In this document: one piece after another, positions 24,462 through 32,306 of the stretch
Layout of the letters: each line of letters opens with the position of its first letter
How positions within the stretch are numbered: the first letter of the stretch is position 1
From: Egibacteraceae bacterium
GTDB lineage: Bacteria; Actinomycetota; Nitriliruptoria; Euzebyales; Egibacteraceae
Length of the DNA: 64,000 nucleotides
Direction: 5' to 3'
Assembly (NCBI GenBank): GCA_030447925.1
Contig: JAUJNX010000001.1
Span: 674,767 to 738,766 of the forward strand
Notes under the pieces: generated by a model
The model's database searches: none
What the model saw: the letters and a program-made list of their open reading frames with translations, nothing else
Told to the model about the DNA's origin: nothing
Position numbers and translations under genes: made by a program

Positions 24462-27247
24462 TGACCCAAACTGTGCTCCACCATGTCCTCACCGACCGGG
24501 CAGCCCAGACCCCGTCGCAAGGTTCATGGCTGGCCGCCGCCGGGTCGTGGCTGACCGATCTGCTCCGCGACTACCTGACCGACCCGCTCGGCGCGTTCCA
24601 CGGCCTGCTCGACACCGCCGTCGCGCTGCTGACAGCCGCCGCCCGGGTCGCCTCCGTCCCCGCCGTCGTGCTCGTGGTCGGGTGGGTGGTGGCGGCACCA
24701 CGGGTGCGGGCGTGGCGGGCCGCCCGGCTGGCCGACGGCGCCCGCTGGGTCCAGGTGCTCCCGCCGCCGCAGGTCAACCGCGAGGGTGCCGCGCAGGTGT
24801 GGTCCGCGCTGCACACCGCCCTGCAACAGGCGCCGCGGAGGCGGCGGCTGTACGGCCCGCAGCATGTGGCGTGGGAGCTGCACTGGGGCGACGGCGGGGC
24901 GGTGCGGTTCGGGATCTGGGTGCCCGGCACCGTCGCACCCGGGCTGGTGGAACGCGCCGTGGAGGGCGCCTGGCCCGGCGCCCGCACCATCACCCACAAC
25001 CCGCCGCCGGACCCCATCCGCGAAGGGCAGATGGTGGAGGGCGGGCAGCTGCGCCTGGGACAGCCCGGCCGCTACCCGCTCGCCGTCGACCTGGACGCCG
25101 ACCCGCTGCGGGTGCTGCTGTCCGCCGCCAGCGGCCCCGAGCCGGGTGAGACCGCCACCGTCCAGGTCCTGCTCCGCCCCGCCGCCATGAGCAGGATGCG
25201 CCGGCTGCTGGACGACGCCTACCGCATCCGCACCGGCCAGCCGCTCACCGCCCTGGGCCGCTTCCTGGACCTGTTCACCGCCGGGCCGGTGGTCGACAGC
25301 GCCGCGATGCAACGCCCCCAGGTCGCCAACGACGTCGCCGCGGTCAAGGCCAAAGCCGCCGGGCTGCCCGGCTGGGAAGCCGTCGTCCGCTACGCCGTCG
25401 CCACCCCGACCGCCGCCACCCGCCCGCGCGGGCTGCCGGGGCGGATGCGGCAACGCCGCGGCCAGCGCGACCGCCTCCGCGGCCGGGCGCACACGCTGGC
25501 GTCCAGCTTCGGGGTGTTCCAGGGCCGCAACCACCTCCGCCGCCGCCCCCTCGCCGACGCTCATCCCGTCCTCGCCGCCCGCCGGCTCGGCCGCGGCGAC
25601 CTGCTGTCGCTACCGGAGGTCGCCGCGCTTGCCCACCTGCCCGGCGACGCGCTTGCCGCCGGTGTGACCCACGCCGGCGCCAGGGCGGCCGCCCCCCGCC
25701 CGCACATCCCCGAGCGGGGCCGGGTTCTCGGCGACGCCGACGCCGGCCCGCCCCGCCCCGTCGCCCTCGCCATCCCCGACGCCCGCCACCACGTCCACGT
25801 CATGGGCGCCACCGGCTCCGGCAAGTCCACCCTGCTGGCCAACCTGATCCTCCAAGACGTAGCCGCGGGCCGCGGCGTCGTCCTCGTCGAACCCAAGGGC
25901 GACCTCGTCGTCGACCTGCTCGACCGGCTCCCCGCCCACGCCGCAGACCGGCTCGTGCTCATCGACCCGCAAGACGCCGCCGCCCCGCCGACGTTGAACA
26001 TGCTCGAAGGCCCGGACCCGGCCGCCGCAGTCGAGCACGTCGTCACCGTGTTCCGCGACGTGTTCTCCACCAGCTGGGGACCGCGGCTGGACGACATCCT
26101 CCGCGCCGCCTGCCACACCCTGCTCGCCGCCGACCTCCACGGCGCCACGATCGCCGAGATCCCCCGGCTGCTCACCGACCCGACGTACAGGGCCGGCAAG
26201 ATCGCCGCGATCCCGGCGTCGCAGACGACGCTGCACGAGTTCTGGGGCTGGTATGAGCGGCTGTCCGGCTCCGCCGAGGCCGCCGCCACCGCCCCGGTCC
26301 TGTCGCGCCTGCGTCAGGTCCTCACCCGCCCGTTCATGGCCGACGTGCTGTCCAGCTCGGCGTCCAGCTTCGACATGGGCGCCGTGCTGGACGGTGGGAT
26401 CCTGCTCGCCCGCGTCCCCAAGGGCATCCTCGGCGCCGAGTCCGCCCGGCTGCTCGGCTCCTTCCTGGTCTCGCGCACCTGGCAGGCCGCCCTCGCCAGA
26501 TCCGCCCAGCCCGAACGCAGCCGCGTCGACGCGGCCCTGTACGTCGATGAGGCGCACAACTTCCTGTCGGTGCCGTCAGGGTTCGAGGAGCTGTTCGCCG
26601 AAGCGCGCGGCTACCGCCTCTCCCTGGTGCTCGCCCACCAGCACCTGTCCCAGCTGCCGGCCGAGCTGCGCGCCGCCGTCGCCGCCAACGCCCGCACCAA
26701 GGTGTGGTTCACCACCTCACCCGAAGACGCCCGCGCCCTGGAACGCCACACCCTGCCCGTCCTCGCCGCCCACGACCTGGCCCACCTCGGCCGCTACCAG
26801 GCCGCCGCCCGCCTCGTCGTGGACGGCATCGAAGCGCCCGCCTGCACCATCGCCGCCCGCCCCGCCCCACCCCCGACCCCCGGACGAGCGATACTGCTAC
26901 GCGACACCGCACGGGCCCGCCACGGCCGCGACGCCGGCGAACGGGCAGACCAGCGGGTCGGCCGCGCCACCGCGACCGTCCCCGGGCAGGCGTGGCGCGC
27001 CACCCCCCTCGCCGCCGCACCGTCGGGCAGCGCGGCCGGCCGGTCCTCCCGGCCCGGCACACGGGGCGACGGCACCGCCCGATTCGTGGTTGTGACCGAT
27101 CCAGCCGCCGGTTCGGGCGCCGAATCAGGCGCCGATCCGACCGCCGACCTTAGATCCGGCGGGGCTGTTGCGGCCAAGCCGCTGGTCGGCGGGCTGTTGC
27201 ACGCCGCGGTCCTGTCGATGACTCGCTCATGGAGGCGCAATGGATAG
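24461..27247 (+). CDS. VirD4/TraD-type coupling ATPase
   Basis: 928 aa. A membrane helix near residue 65 (VASVPAVVLVVGWVVAA) is followed by a long N-terminal region and a RecA-like motor: Walker A GATGSGKSTLLANLIL (about residue 450), LVEPKGDLVVDLL, Walker B ALYVDEAHNFLS (about residue 692) and SLVLAHQHLSQLP. HVHVMGATG is the lead-in seen in TraD/TraG enzymes of Gram-positive elements. It recruits the relaxosome and pumps DNA into the channel. The C-terminal 100 residues are Arg/Pro-rich and likely bind partners. The next gene starts inside its end (8 bp). Confidence 0.88.
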   Translation: MTQTVLHHVLTDRAAQTPSQGSWLAAAGSWLTDLLRDYLTDPLGAFHGLLDTAVALLTAAARVASVPAVVLVVGWVVAAPRVRAWRAARLADGARWVQVLPPPQVNREGAAQVWSALHTALQQAPRRRRLYGPQHVAWELHWGDGGAVRFGIWVPGTVAPGLVERAVEGAWPGARTITHNPPPDPIREGQMVEGGQLRLGQPGRYPLAVDLDADPLRVLLSAASGPEPGETATVQVLLRPAAMSRMRRLLDDAYRIRTGQPLTALGRFLDLFTAGPVVDSAAMQRPQVANDVAAVKAKAAGLPGWEAVVRYAVATPTAATRPRGLPGRMRQRRGQRDRLRGRAHTLASSFGVFQGRNHLRRRPLADAHPVLAARRLGRGDLLSLPEVAALAHLPGDALAAGVTHAGARAAAPRPHIPERGRVLGDADAGPPRPVALAIPDARHHVHVMGATGSGKSTLLANLILQDVAAGRGVVLVEPKGDLVVDLLDRLPAHAADRLVLIDPQDAAAPPTLNMLEGPDPAAAVEHVVTVFRDVFSTSWGPRLDDILRAACHTLLAADLHGATIAEIPRLLTDPTYRAGKIAAIPASQTTLHEFWGWYERLSGSAEAAATAPVLSRLRQVLTRPFMADVLSSSASSFDMGAVLDGGILLARVPKGILGAESARLLGSFLVSRTWQAALARSAQPERSRVDAALYVDEAHNFLSVPSGFEELFAEARGYRLSLVLAHQHLSQLPAELRAAVAANARTKVWFTTSPEDARALERHTLPVLAAHDLAHLGRYQAAARLVVDGIEAPACTIAARPAPPPTPGRAILLRDTARARHGRDAGERADQRVGRATATVPGQAWRATPLAAAPSGSAAGRSSRPGTRGDGTARFVVVTDPAAGSGAESGADPTADLRSGGAVAAKPLVGGLLHAAVLSMTRSWRRNG

Positions 27248-28118
27248 GGGTCGCACCGTCCGGTCGACGTCTCGTCTGCCCCGTAAAGCCTGGCTCACCG
27301 AGCTGGCGTCCCGGCTGACCCCCCGCGACCGCCGGCTGTGCCGGCTTGTGCACGACCACACCGTCCTGACCGCCCACCAGCTCGCGCAGGTCGCGTTCGG
27401 CTCGCTGGACCGCGCCGAACACCGTTGCCGCGAGTTGACGCATCTGGAAGTGCTCGATCGTTTCCGGCCGATCAACCTCACTCAGACTGGATCGTATCCG
27501 TATCACTACACGCTAGGACCGGCTGGTGCGGCGATCCTAGCCGCGGAAAACAATCAGACGATGGCGCAGTTCGGCTACCGGCGCGATCTCGCCCAATCCG
27601 TAGCCCATAACCAAAACCTCAATCACCTGATCGGCTGCAACGGGTTCTTCACCGCGCTGATCGCCCACGCCCGCCGCCATCCCGAAACCGAACTGACCGA
27701 CTGGTGGTCCGAACGACGGACCGCCGCCGCCGTCGGCGCGGTCGTCCGCCCCGACGGCTACGGCGCATGGCGCCACGGTCAGACAAACGTGTCATTCTAT
27801 CTGGAGCACGACAACGGGACGGAAGCGACACGGCGGGTGGCGGACAAACTCCCCGGCTACGCCAGGTTGTTCCGCGCCCAGTCCGCCTGGCGGCCGGTAC
27901 TGCTGTGGCTGCCCACCGGCGGGCGGGAACGCGCCGTGCGCCGCGCCATCCCACCCGGGGACGTCCCCGTCGCCACCGCCGCCCGCGACCGCAACCCCGA
28001 CCCCGCCGGGCCGGTCTGGGCGCCGATCACCGCCCCCGACCACGCCCCCCGCGTCCGGCTGGCCGGGCTGGCCGACCCCGCCGTCTGGCGCCACACACCC
28101 GAACCCCGACTGTGGTAA
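27240..28118 (+). CDS. Replication-relaxation family protein
   Basis: 292 aa. An N-terminal winged helix (TPRDRRLCRLVHDHTVLTAHQL, VAFGSLDRAEHRCREL) precedes a domain with HYTLGPAGAAILA, a polar NHLIGCNGFFTALI helix and VSFYLEHDNGTEATRRVADKL, the core of the replication-relaxation family (an endonuclease-like fold seen on mobilisable elements). It may process or nick DNA with a relaxase, or act as its accessory. No canonical relaxase is in the window, so this protein could be part of the DNA-processing step. Base composition is less GC-rich in its first half than in flanking genes. Confidence 0.72.
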   Translation: MDRGRTVRSTSRLPRKAWLTELASRLTPRDRRLCRLVHDHTVLTAHQLAQVAFGSLDRAEHRCRELTHLEVLDRFRPINLTQTGSYPYHYTLGPAGAAILAAENNQTMAQFGYRRDLAQSVAHNQNLNHLIGCNGFFTALIAHARRHPETELTDWWSERRTAAAVGAVVRPDGYGAWRHGQTNVSFYLEHDNGTEATRRVADKLPGYARLFRAQSAWRPVLLWLPTGGRERAVRRAIPPGDVPVATAARDRNPDPAGPVWAPITAPDHAPRVRLAGLADPAVWRHTPEPRLW

Positions 28119-28122
28119 CCGC

Positions 28123-28158
28123 TTGAAAGTAGTGTGGTAACTGCACTACACTAGGGGC
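28123..28158 (+). promoter_or_regulatory. Sigma-70 promoter with overlapping palindrome, leaderless start
   Basis: TTGAAA (28123-28128), an 18-nt spacer and TACACT (28147-28152) form a near-consensus promoter. ATG 28159 lies 6 nt after the -10 box, so the transcript should begin at or next to the start codon: a leaderless mRNA. The inverted repeat TAGTGTGGT-N6-ACTACACTA (28130-28153) covers the spacer and -10 and should bind a repressor. A second GTGGTAAC at 28112 may be an extra half-site. Confidence 0.72.
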
Positions 28159-28356
28159 ATGACGACGGACCCCCACCACACGACAGGACCGGACATGCCC
28201 GCCACCGAGCACCCGATCATCCCCCGCCGGCCGGGGGAGTCCGGCTGGGACTACGCCCAGGTCGTGTGCGTCCGCTGCGGGCAGGACCCGCTCGCCGACC
28301 TCGCCGCGATGCCCGGCGAACTTCCCGACCACGACCCGTGGTGCCCCCAGCGCTGA
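28159..28356 (+). CDS. Small protein with Cys-x2-Cys, 65 aa
   Basis: Short protein starting at the leaderless ATG. After a polar N-terminus it has GESGWDYAQ, then VCVRCGQDPLADLAAMPGELPD and ends HDPWCPQR: CxxC plus a third Cys and His suggest a small zinc ribbon. Unknown function. It is the first gene behind the operator-bearing promoter and its stop overlaps the start of the next gene (TGATG). It could be the autoregulator or a partner of the HTH protein that follows. Confidence 0.6.
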   Translation: MTTDPHHTTGPDMPATEHPIIPRRPGESGWDYAQVVCVRCGQDPLADLAAMPGELPDHDPWCPQR

Positions 28357-28610
28357 TGACCACCCCCGACACCCCCGGCCTGCACGGCCCCGGCCCGGAC
28401 TGCGACCCCGTCGGCGCCGTGGAGATCGGCCAGCGGCTCGCAGTCCGCGCCCAGACCGTGGCGATGTGGCACCACCGCAGCCAACACGGGCGGCTGCCCG
28501 TCGCGATGCCCGCCCCCCGCTGGACGGTCAGCGGCAACCCCGCATGGTCCTGGACGGAGGTACGCGCGTGGGCGGCCGCCACCCGACGGCTCCCCGCCGA
28601 CCCCACCTGA
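28356..28610 (+). CDS. AlpA-like HTH DNA-binding protein, 84 aa
   Basis: 84 aa. The segment GAVEIGQRLAVRAQTVAMWHHRS followed by GRLPVAMPAPRWTVSGNPAWSWTEVRAW is the AlpA/MerR-type winged helix used by excisionases and plasmid regulators. It may control excision, or transcription from the promoter at 28123. The ATG overlaps the stop of the 65-aa gene by 1 bp, so the two are one operon. The gene ends about 370 bp before the MoxR gene. Confidence 0.65.
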   Translation: MTTPDTPGLHGPGPDCDPVGAVEIGQRLAVRAQTVAMWHHRSQHGRLPVAMPAPRWTVSGNPAWSWTEVRAWAAATRRLPADPT

Positions 28611-28699
28611 TCGACACCATGCCGCCGTGGGCGGGGCCACCCCCGCCCACGCGCGATCCGGTGACAAACCCCGGCGCTGCCCGGGTGACCAAACCCGCC

Positions 28700-28713
28700 G
28701 ACCGCATGCGGTC
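28700..28713. promoter_or_regulatory. 14-bp perfect palindrome GACCGCATGCGGTC
   Basis: A perfect 14-bp palindrome in the non-coding stretch between the AlpA-like gene and the MoxR gene. It may be an operator or a short terminator stem. No poly-T follows it. Confidence 0.4.
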
Positions 28714-28760
28714 AATCAGCGTCGCCGGACCCGCCGGAGAAAGATCGAGAAAAGACCAGC

Positions 28761-28783
28761 CCCGGCTTGATTCAAGCCCCGGT
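28761..28783. promoter_or_regulatory. Palindrome centred on GGCTTGA-T-TCAAGCC
   Basis: Perfect 7-bp arms around a single T (28765-28779), with GC extensions outside. A half-site GGCTTGATT recurs at 28942-28950, 38 bp before the MoxR start codon. This spacing suggests binding sites for a dimeric regulator of the MoxR/VWA operon, which may be the winged-helix protein of the element. Confidence 0.5.
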
Positions 28784-28979
28784 GCAGAGCGACAATAACA
28801 ACACCACGGGAACGGCGCAGCGGGCAAGCACCAAACCAGCGCCGGACACCGAACAACAGGTCACCCGCCACCGGCACCGGCCAGGGGAACAACCCCACCG
28901 GACCGCGTGGGCGGCGCAGCCAAACAAACCCGAACGTCGGCGGCTTGATTGTTGCTGCCCTGAACCCGGAGCGAGAACG

Positions 28980-30203
28980 ATGACCACCCCGGCCCCCACC
29001 ACCCCGGCTCCCGGCCCCACCACCGCCCCCTCCCCGGCGGCGGGGAAGCTGCGGCCCGGGCAGCTGCACCGCCTGGTCGCCGCGCACCTGGTCGCCCACC
29101 CCACCGACGACCTCACCGTCATCGCGGTCGCCCGGGCGTTGGGCCGGTCATCCGGCGCGGTCGGCAACGCCCTGGAGCGGCTGGCCGCCGCCGGGCACGC
29201 CGAGCGCACCAGCGCCGCGCCCCGCCGGTACCGGTCGACGGGCACCACCTCGGCGGTGGCGGTCGGCGCCGCCCACACCCTCCCCACCCCCGCCCCGACC
29301 GCCGCCCCTGCCGCCGCACCGGCGGCTCCCGAGGGCGGGGCGGAGACGGCCGCTGCGGCCCCGACGCGGCCCGCACCCGAGGCGGCCTCCGGGGCGGATG
29401 CGGCGGTGACGGGGCCGGTGGTGCGGCCCAACGGGCAGACCTACCACCCGCGCGCGCTGGCCGACCTGCCCGACGTCGCCGCGCTGCGCAAGCTGCGCAG
29501 CGCGGGGATCCCCGCGCTGCTGTACGGCCCGCCCGGCACCGGCAAGACCTCCCTGGTCGAGGCGGCGTTCCCCGACCTGGTCACCGTCGCGGGCGACGGC
29601 GACACCGCCGTCGCGGACTTCGTCGGGGAGTACACCCAGGCCGACGGCGGCGGCTATGAGTTCGTCCACGGGCCCCTCGTCACCGCCATGCGGGAGGGGC
29701 GGCCGTTGTTCATCGACGACGCCACCCTGATCTCACCCAAGGTGCTCGCGGTGGTGTACCCGGCGATGGACGGCCGCCGCCAGATCACCGTCAAGGCCCA
29801 CAAGGGCGAGACGATCGTCGCCGCCGACGGGTTCTACGTCATCGCCGGGCACAACCCCGGCGTCCACGGCGCGGTGCTCACCGAGGCGCTGGCGTCGCGG
29901 TTCACCGCACAGATCCAGGTCACCACCGACTACGACCTCGCCGCCGCCCTGCGCATCGACCGCCGCGCCGTCCGCGTCGCCCGCAACCTGGCCACCAAGC
30001 AGGCCAACGGCGAGATCGGCTGGGCGCCCCAACTCCGCGAGCTGCTCGGGTTCGCCAAGGTCACCGCCGCGCTCGGCGCCGACGCCGCGGTCGCCAACCT
30101 CGTCGGTGTCGCCCCCGCCGAGGACCGTGACGTGGTCATCGACACCGTCGCCAAGGTCTACGGCCGCCCCGTCACCCCCCTCGCCCTCGGCCGCCAGATC
30201 TGA
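28980..30203 (+). CDS. MoxR-like AAA+ ATPase with N-terminal winged helix
   Basis: 407 aa. Residues 20-75 form a winged helix (VIAVARALGRSSGAVGNALERL, then APRRYRSTG). After an Ala/Pro linker comes a MoxR-type AAA+ domain: Walker A GPPGTGKTSLVEAAF (about residue 183), Walker B PLFIDDATLISPKVL, and AGHNPGVHGAVLTEALASRF as sensor/Arg-finger region. MoxR ATPases act as chaperones together with VWA proteins, and the next gene is such a protein. Start ATG 28980 has GGAG 8 nt upstream; the open frame to 28767 covers the palindrome region and is not used. The winged helix closely resembles the C-terminus of the protein at 38262. Confidence 0.85.
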   Translation: MTTPAPTTPAPGPTTAPSPAAGKLRPGQLHRLVAAHLVAHPTDDLTVIAVARALGRSSGAVGNALERLAAAGHAERTSAAPRRYRSTGTTSAVAVGAAHTLPTPAPTAAPAAAPAAPEGGAETAAAAPTRPAPEAASGADAAVTGPVVRPNGQTYHPRALADLPDVAALRKLRSAGIPALLYGPPGTGKTSLVEAAFPDLVTVAGDGDTAVADFVGEYTQADGGGYEFVHGPLVTAMREGRPLFIDDATLISPKVLAVVYPAMDGRRQITVKAHKGETIVAADGFYVIAGHNPGVHGAVLTEALASRFTAQIQVTTDYDLAAALRIDRRAVRVARNLATKQANGEIGWAPQLRELLGFAKVTAALGADAAVANLVGVAPAEDRDVVIDTVAKVYGRPVTPLALGRQI

Positions 30204-30245
30204 ACCCCACCAACCCCCCGCCCCGCGAAGCCCTGGAGGATCGTG

Positions 30246-32012
30246 ATGACCGGCCACCTGCTCACCGACGACACCGCCACCCCCACCACCGTCGACCCCG
30301 ACACCGACGCGGCGTGGCTGCGGCTGTCCGCCGCCCTCACCGACCTGCTGCCCGCCCTCGCCGCCCGCGAGGACCTGACCGTCACCTGCGCCCCCGGCGT
30401 CGGGCGCGGCGCCCCCGGCTGCTACATCCCCGCCCTGGCCGCCATCGAACTCGACGGCGCCACCCTGGGCGTGGATCCGGCCACCTGCCGCCCCGACCGG
30501 CCGTCGGACCGCGACCGCTACCCGGCCGCCTGGGGTGTGCTGGTCCACGAGGCCGCCCACGCCGCCCACTCCCGCTGGACCACCCCCGCCGACCACGCCG
30601 GCAGCGCTGCGGCGGCGGTCGCGGAGGTGCTGGAGGAATCCCGCGCCGAGGACGCCCACCTCGCCCGCCGCCCCGGCGACCGCCACTGGCTCCGCGCCGC
30701 CGTCACCCGGCTGATCCTCGCCGACACCCTCACCGACCTCCACCGCGACCCGACCCTGACACGCTGGGCCGCCGCCCACGCCGCCGGGCTGCTGCTCGCC
30801 CGCGCCGACACCGGCGTCCTGGAACCCGACGAGGTCGCCCCCGTCACCGCCGCCGTCACCGCCATCCTCGGCGCCGACACCCTCACCACCCTGCGTGGCA
30901 TCTGGCGCGACGCCCACGCCACCGCCGACACCGACGCCTCCGCCATGCTCGACCACGCCCGCCGCTGGTGCGACGCCCTCGGCGTCACCGCCGACCACCC
31001 CACCCCCACCACCCCCACCGCTCCCGCCGCCGGGGACGGGGAGGGGGACGGGCCCGAGGGTGGGGAGGCGGCGGGGGCGCCGGCGCCGCCGGCCGCCCCG
31101 ATCACCGCCGCCCTCGACGCCGTCACCACCGCCGACACCACCGGCGCGACAGCCGCGTCCGGGCACAGCGACCGGGTCGCCGAGCGGCAGGCCGAGACCG
31201 CAGCCCGCCGCCGCGCCGACAAGCGCGCCGGGGAGGTCTTCACCGGCGGCCCCCTGGGTGGCCGGTCGCGGCTGGCCGGGACCCGCCCACCCACTCCCGC
31301 CGAGCAGGCCGCCGCCCGCCGCCTGGCCCGCGCGCTGCGCGACGCCGGACAGCGCGAACGCACCACCACCGTCACCACGTCACTGACCCCGCCCGGCAGG
31401 CTGCGGATGCGCGACGCCATGGCCGCCGACGCACAACGCGCCGCCGGGACCACCGTCACCGCCGAACCGTTCACCCAGACCACCCGCCGCCGGGTGCCGA
31501 CCCCGCCGCTGCGCCTGGGCGTCGCCTGCGACGTATCCGGCTCCATGAGCAGCGTCGCCGGGCCGGTCGCCTCCGCCGCCTGGATCCTTGCCCGCGCCGC
31601 CGGCCACATCCCCGACGCCAAGACCGCGACGGTGCTGTTCGGCGCCGCCGTCGAACCGGTCACCCACCCCGGCGCCACCCCCGCCCGGGTCCAGGAGTTC
31701 CACGCCGTCGACAGCATCGAACGCGCCGCCCGCGCCATCGACGCCCTCGACGGCGCCCTGGACCTGTCCCGCCCCGGCGCCGCCCGCCTGCTGGTCATCG
31801 TCTCCGACAGCTACTTCACCCCCGACGAACAGCACGCCGCCCGAGACCGCGCCACCCGCCTGACCAGCACCGGCTGCGGCGTGCTGTGGCTCACCCCCGC
31901 AGCCGCCCCCATCGACATCCCCCGCGTCACCACCGTCCGGCTCACCGACCCCGCCGCCACCGCCGCGACCATCGCCGCCGCCGCCACCCGCGCCCTCACC
32001 ACCGGCCGCTAA
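30246..32012 (+). CDS. VWA-domain protein with HEAAH metalloprotease-like motif
   Basis: 588 aa. The first half holds an N-terminal domain with WGVLVHEAAHAAHSRWT, an HExxH Zn site near residue 101 with E-rich EVLEESRAEDAHLA after it. A Pro/Thr-rich linker and a coiled region follow. The C-terminal VWA domain has a MIDAS DVSGSMSS (about residue 429). This fits the VWA partner of MoxR ATPases. ATG 30246 is preferred (GGAGG 6 nt upstream) over GTG 30243. In the element it may remodel the transfer machine or a host complex, or work as a defence/conflict pair; the sequence cannot tell which. Confidence 0.82.
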   Translation: MTGHLLTDDTATPTTVDPDTDAAWLRLSAALTDLLPALAAREDLTVTCAPGVGRGAPGCYIPALAAIELDGATLGVDPATCRPDRPSDRDRYPAAWGVLVHEAAHAAHSRWTTPADHAGSAAAAVAEVLEESRAEDAHLARRPGDRHWLRAAVTRLILADTLTDLHRDPTLTRWAAAHAAGLLLARADTGVLEPDEVAPVTAAVTAILGADTLTTLRGIWRDAHATADTDASAMLDHARRWCDALGVTADHPTPTTPTAPAAGDGEGDGPEGGEAAGAPAPPAAPITAALDAVTTADTTGATAASGHSDRVAERQAETAARRRADKRAGEVFTGGPLGGRSRLAGTRPPTPAEQAAARRLARALRDAGQRERTTTVTTSLTPPGRLRMRDAMAADAQRAAGTTVTAEPFTQTTRRRVPTPPLRLGVACDVSGSMSSVAGPVASAAWILARAAGHIPDAKTATVLFGAAVEPVTHPGATPARVQEFHAVDSIERAARAIDALDGALDLSRPGAARLLVIVSDSYFTPDEQHAARDRATRLTSTGCGVLWLTPAAAPIDIPRVTTVRLTDPAATAATIAAAATRALTTGR

Positions 32013-32024
32013 CCGACCCGCCCG

Positions 32025-32058
32025 GCCGCGCCCCCCGCCCGCCCGGGCAGGGCGCGGC
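32025..32058. terminator. GC-rich hairpin after the VWA gene
   Basis: GCCGCGCCC (32025-32033) pairs with GGGCGCGGC (32050-32058), with a further CCCG/CGGG stem inside. It starts 12 nt after the VWA stop codon. No T-run follows, as is common in actinobacteria. Confidence 0.5.
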
Positions 32059-32306
32059 ATGACTCCATCACCGGGTTCGCGCCCGTCACTGACGTAGGTG
32101 CGATGGGGGGACCCTCGGCTGTGTCCAGAGCACGCGACCGGAGACGCCCCAACCCACTCGAAGGGGGTCAAGCGTCGCTGGCCGCGGGGTTCACCAACCC
32201 GTGGCCCGCCGCTCCTGCTCGGCCCGCCTACGCGCCATCGCGTCCGCCCGCTACGCACGCGTGCCGATGTCTTCATGCCGGGTCAAAATGCTGGCACGAT
32301 GCGCGG

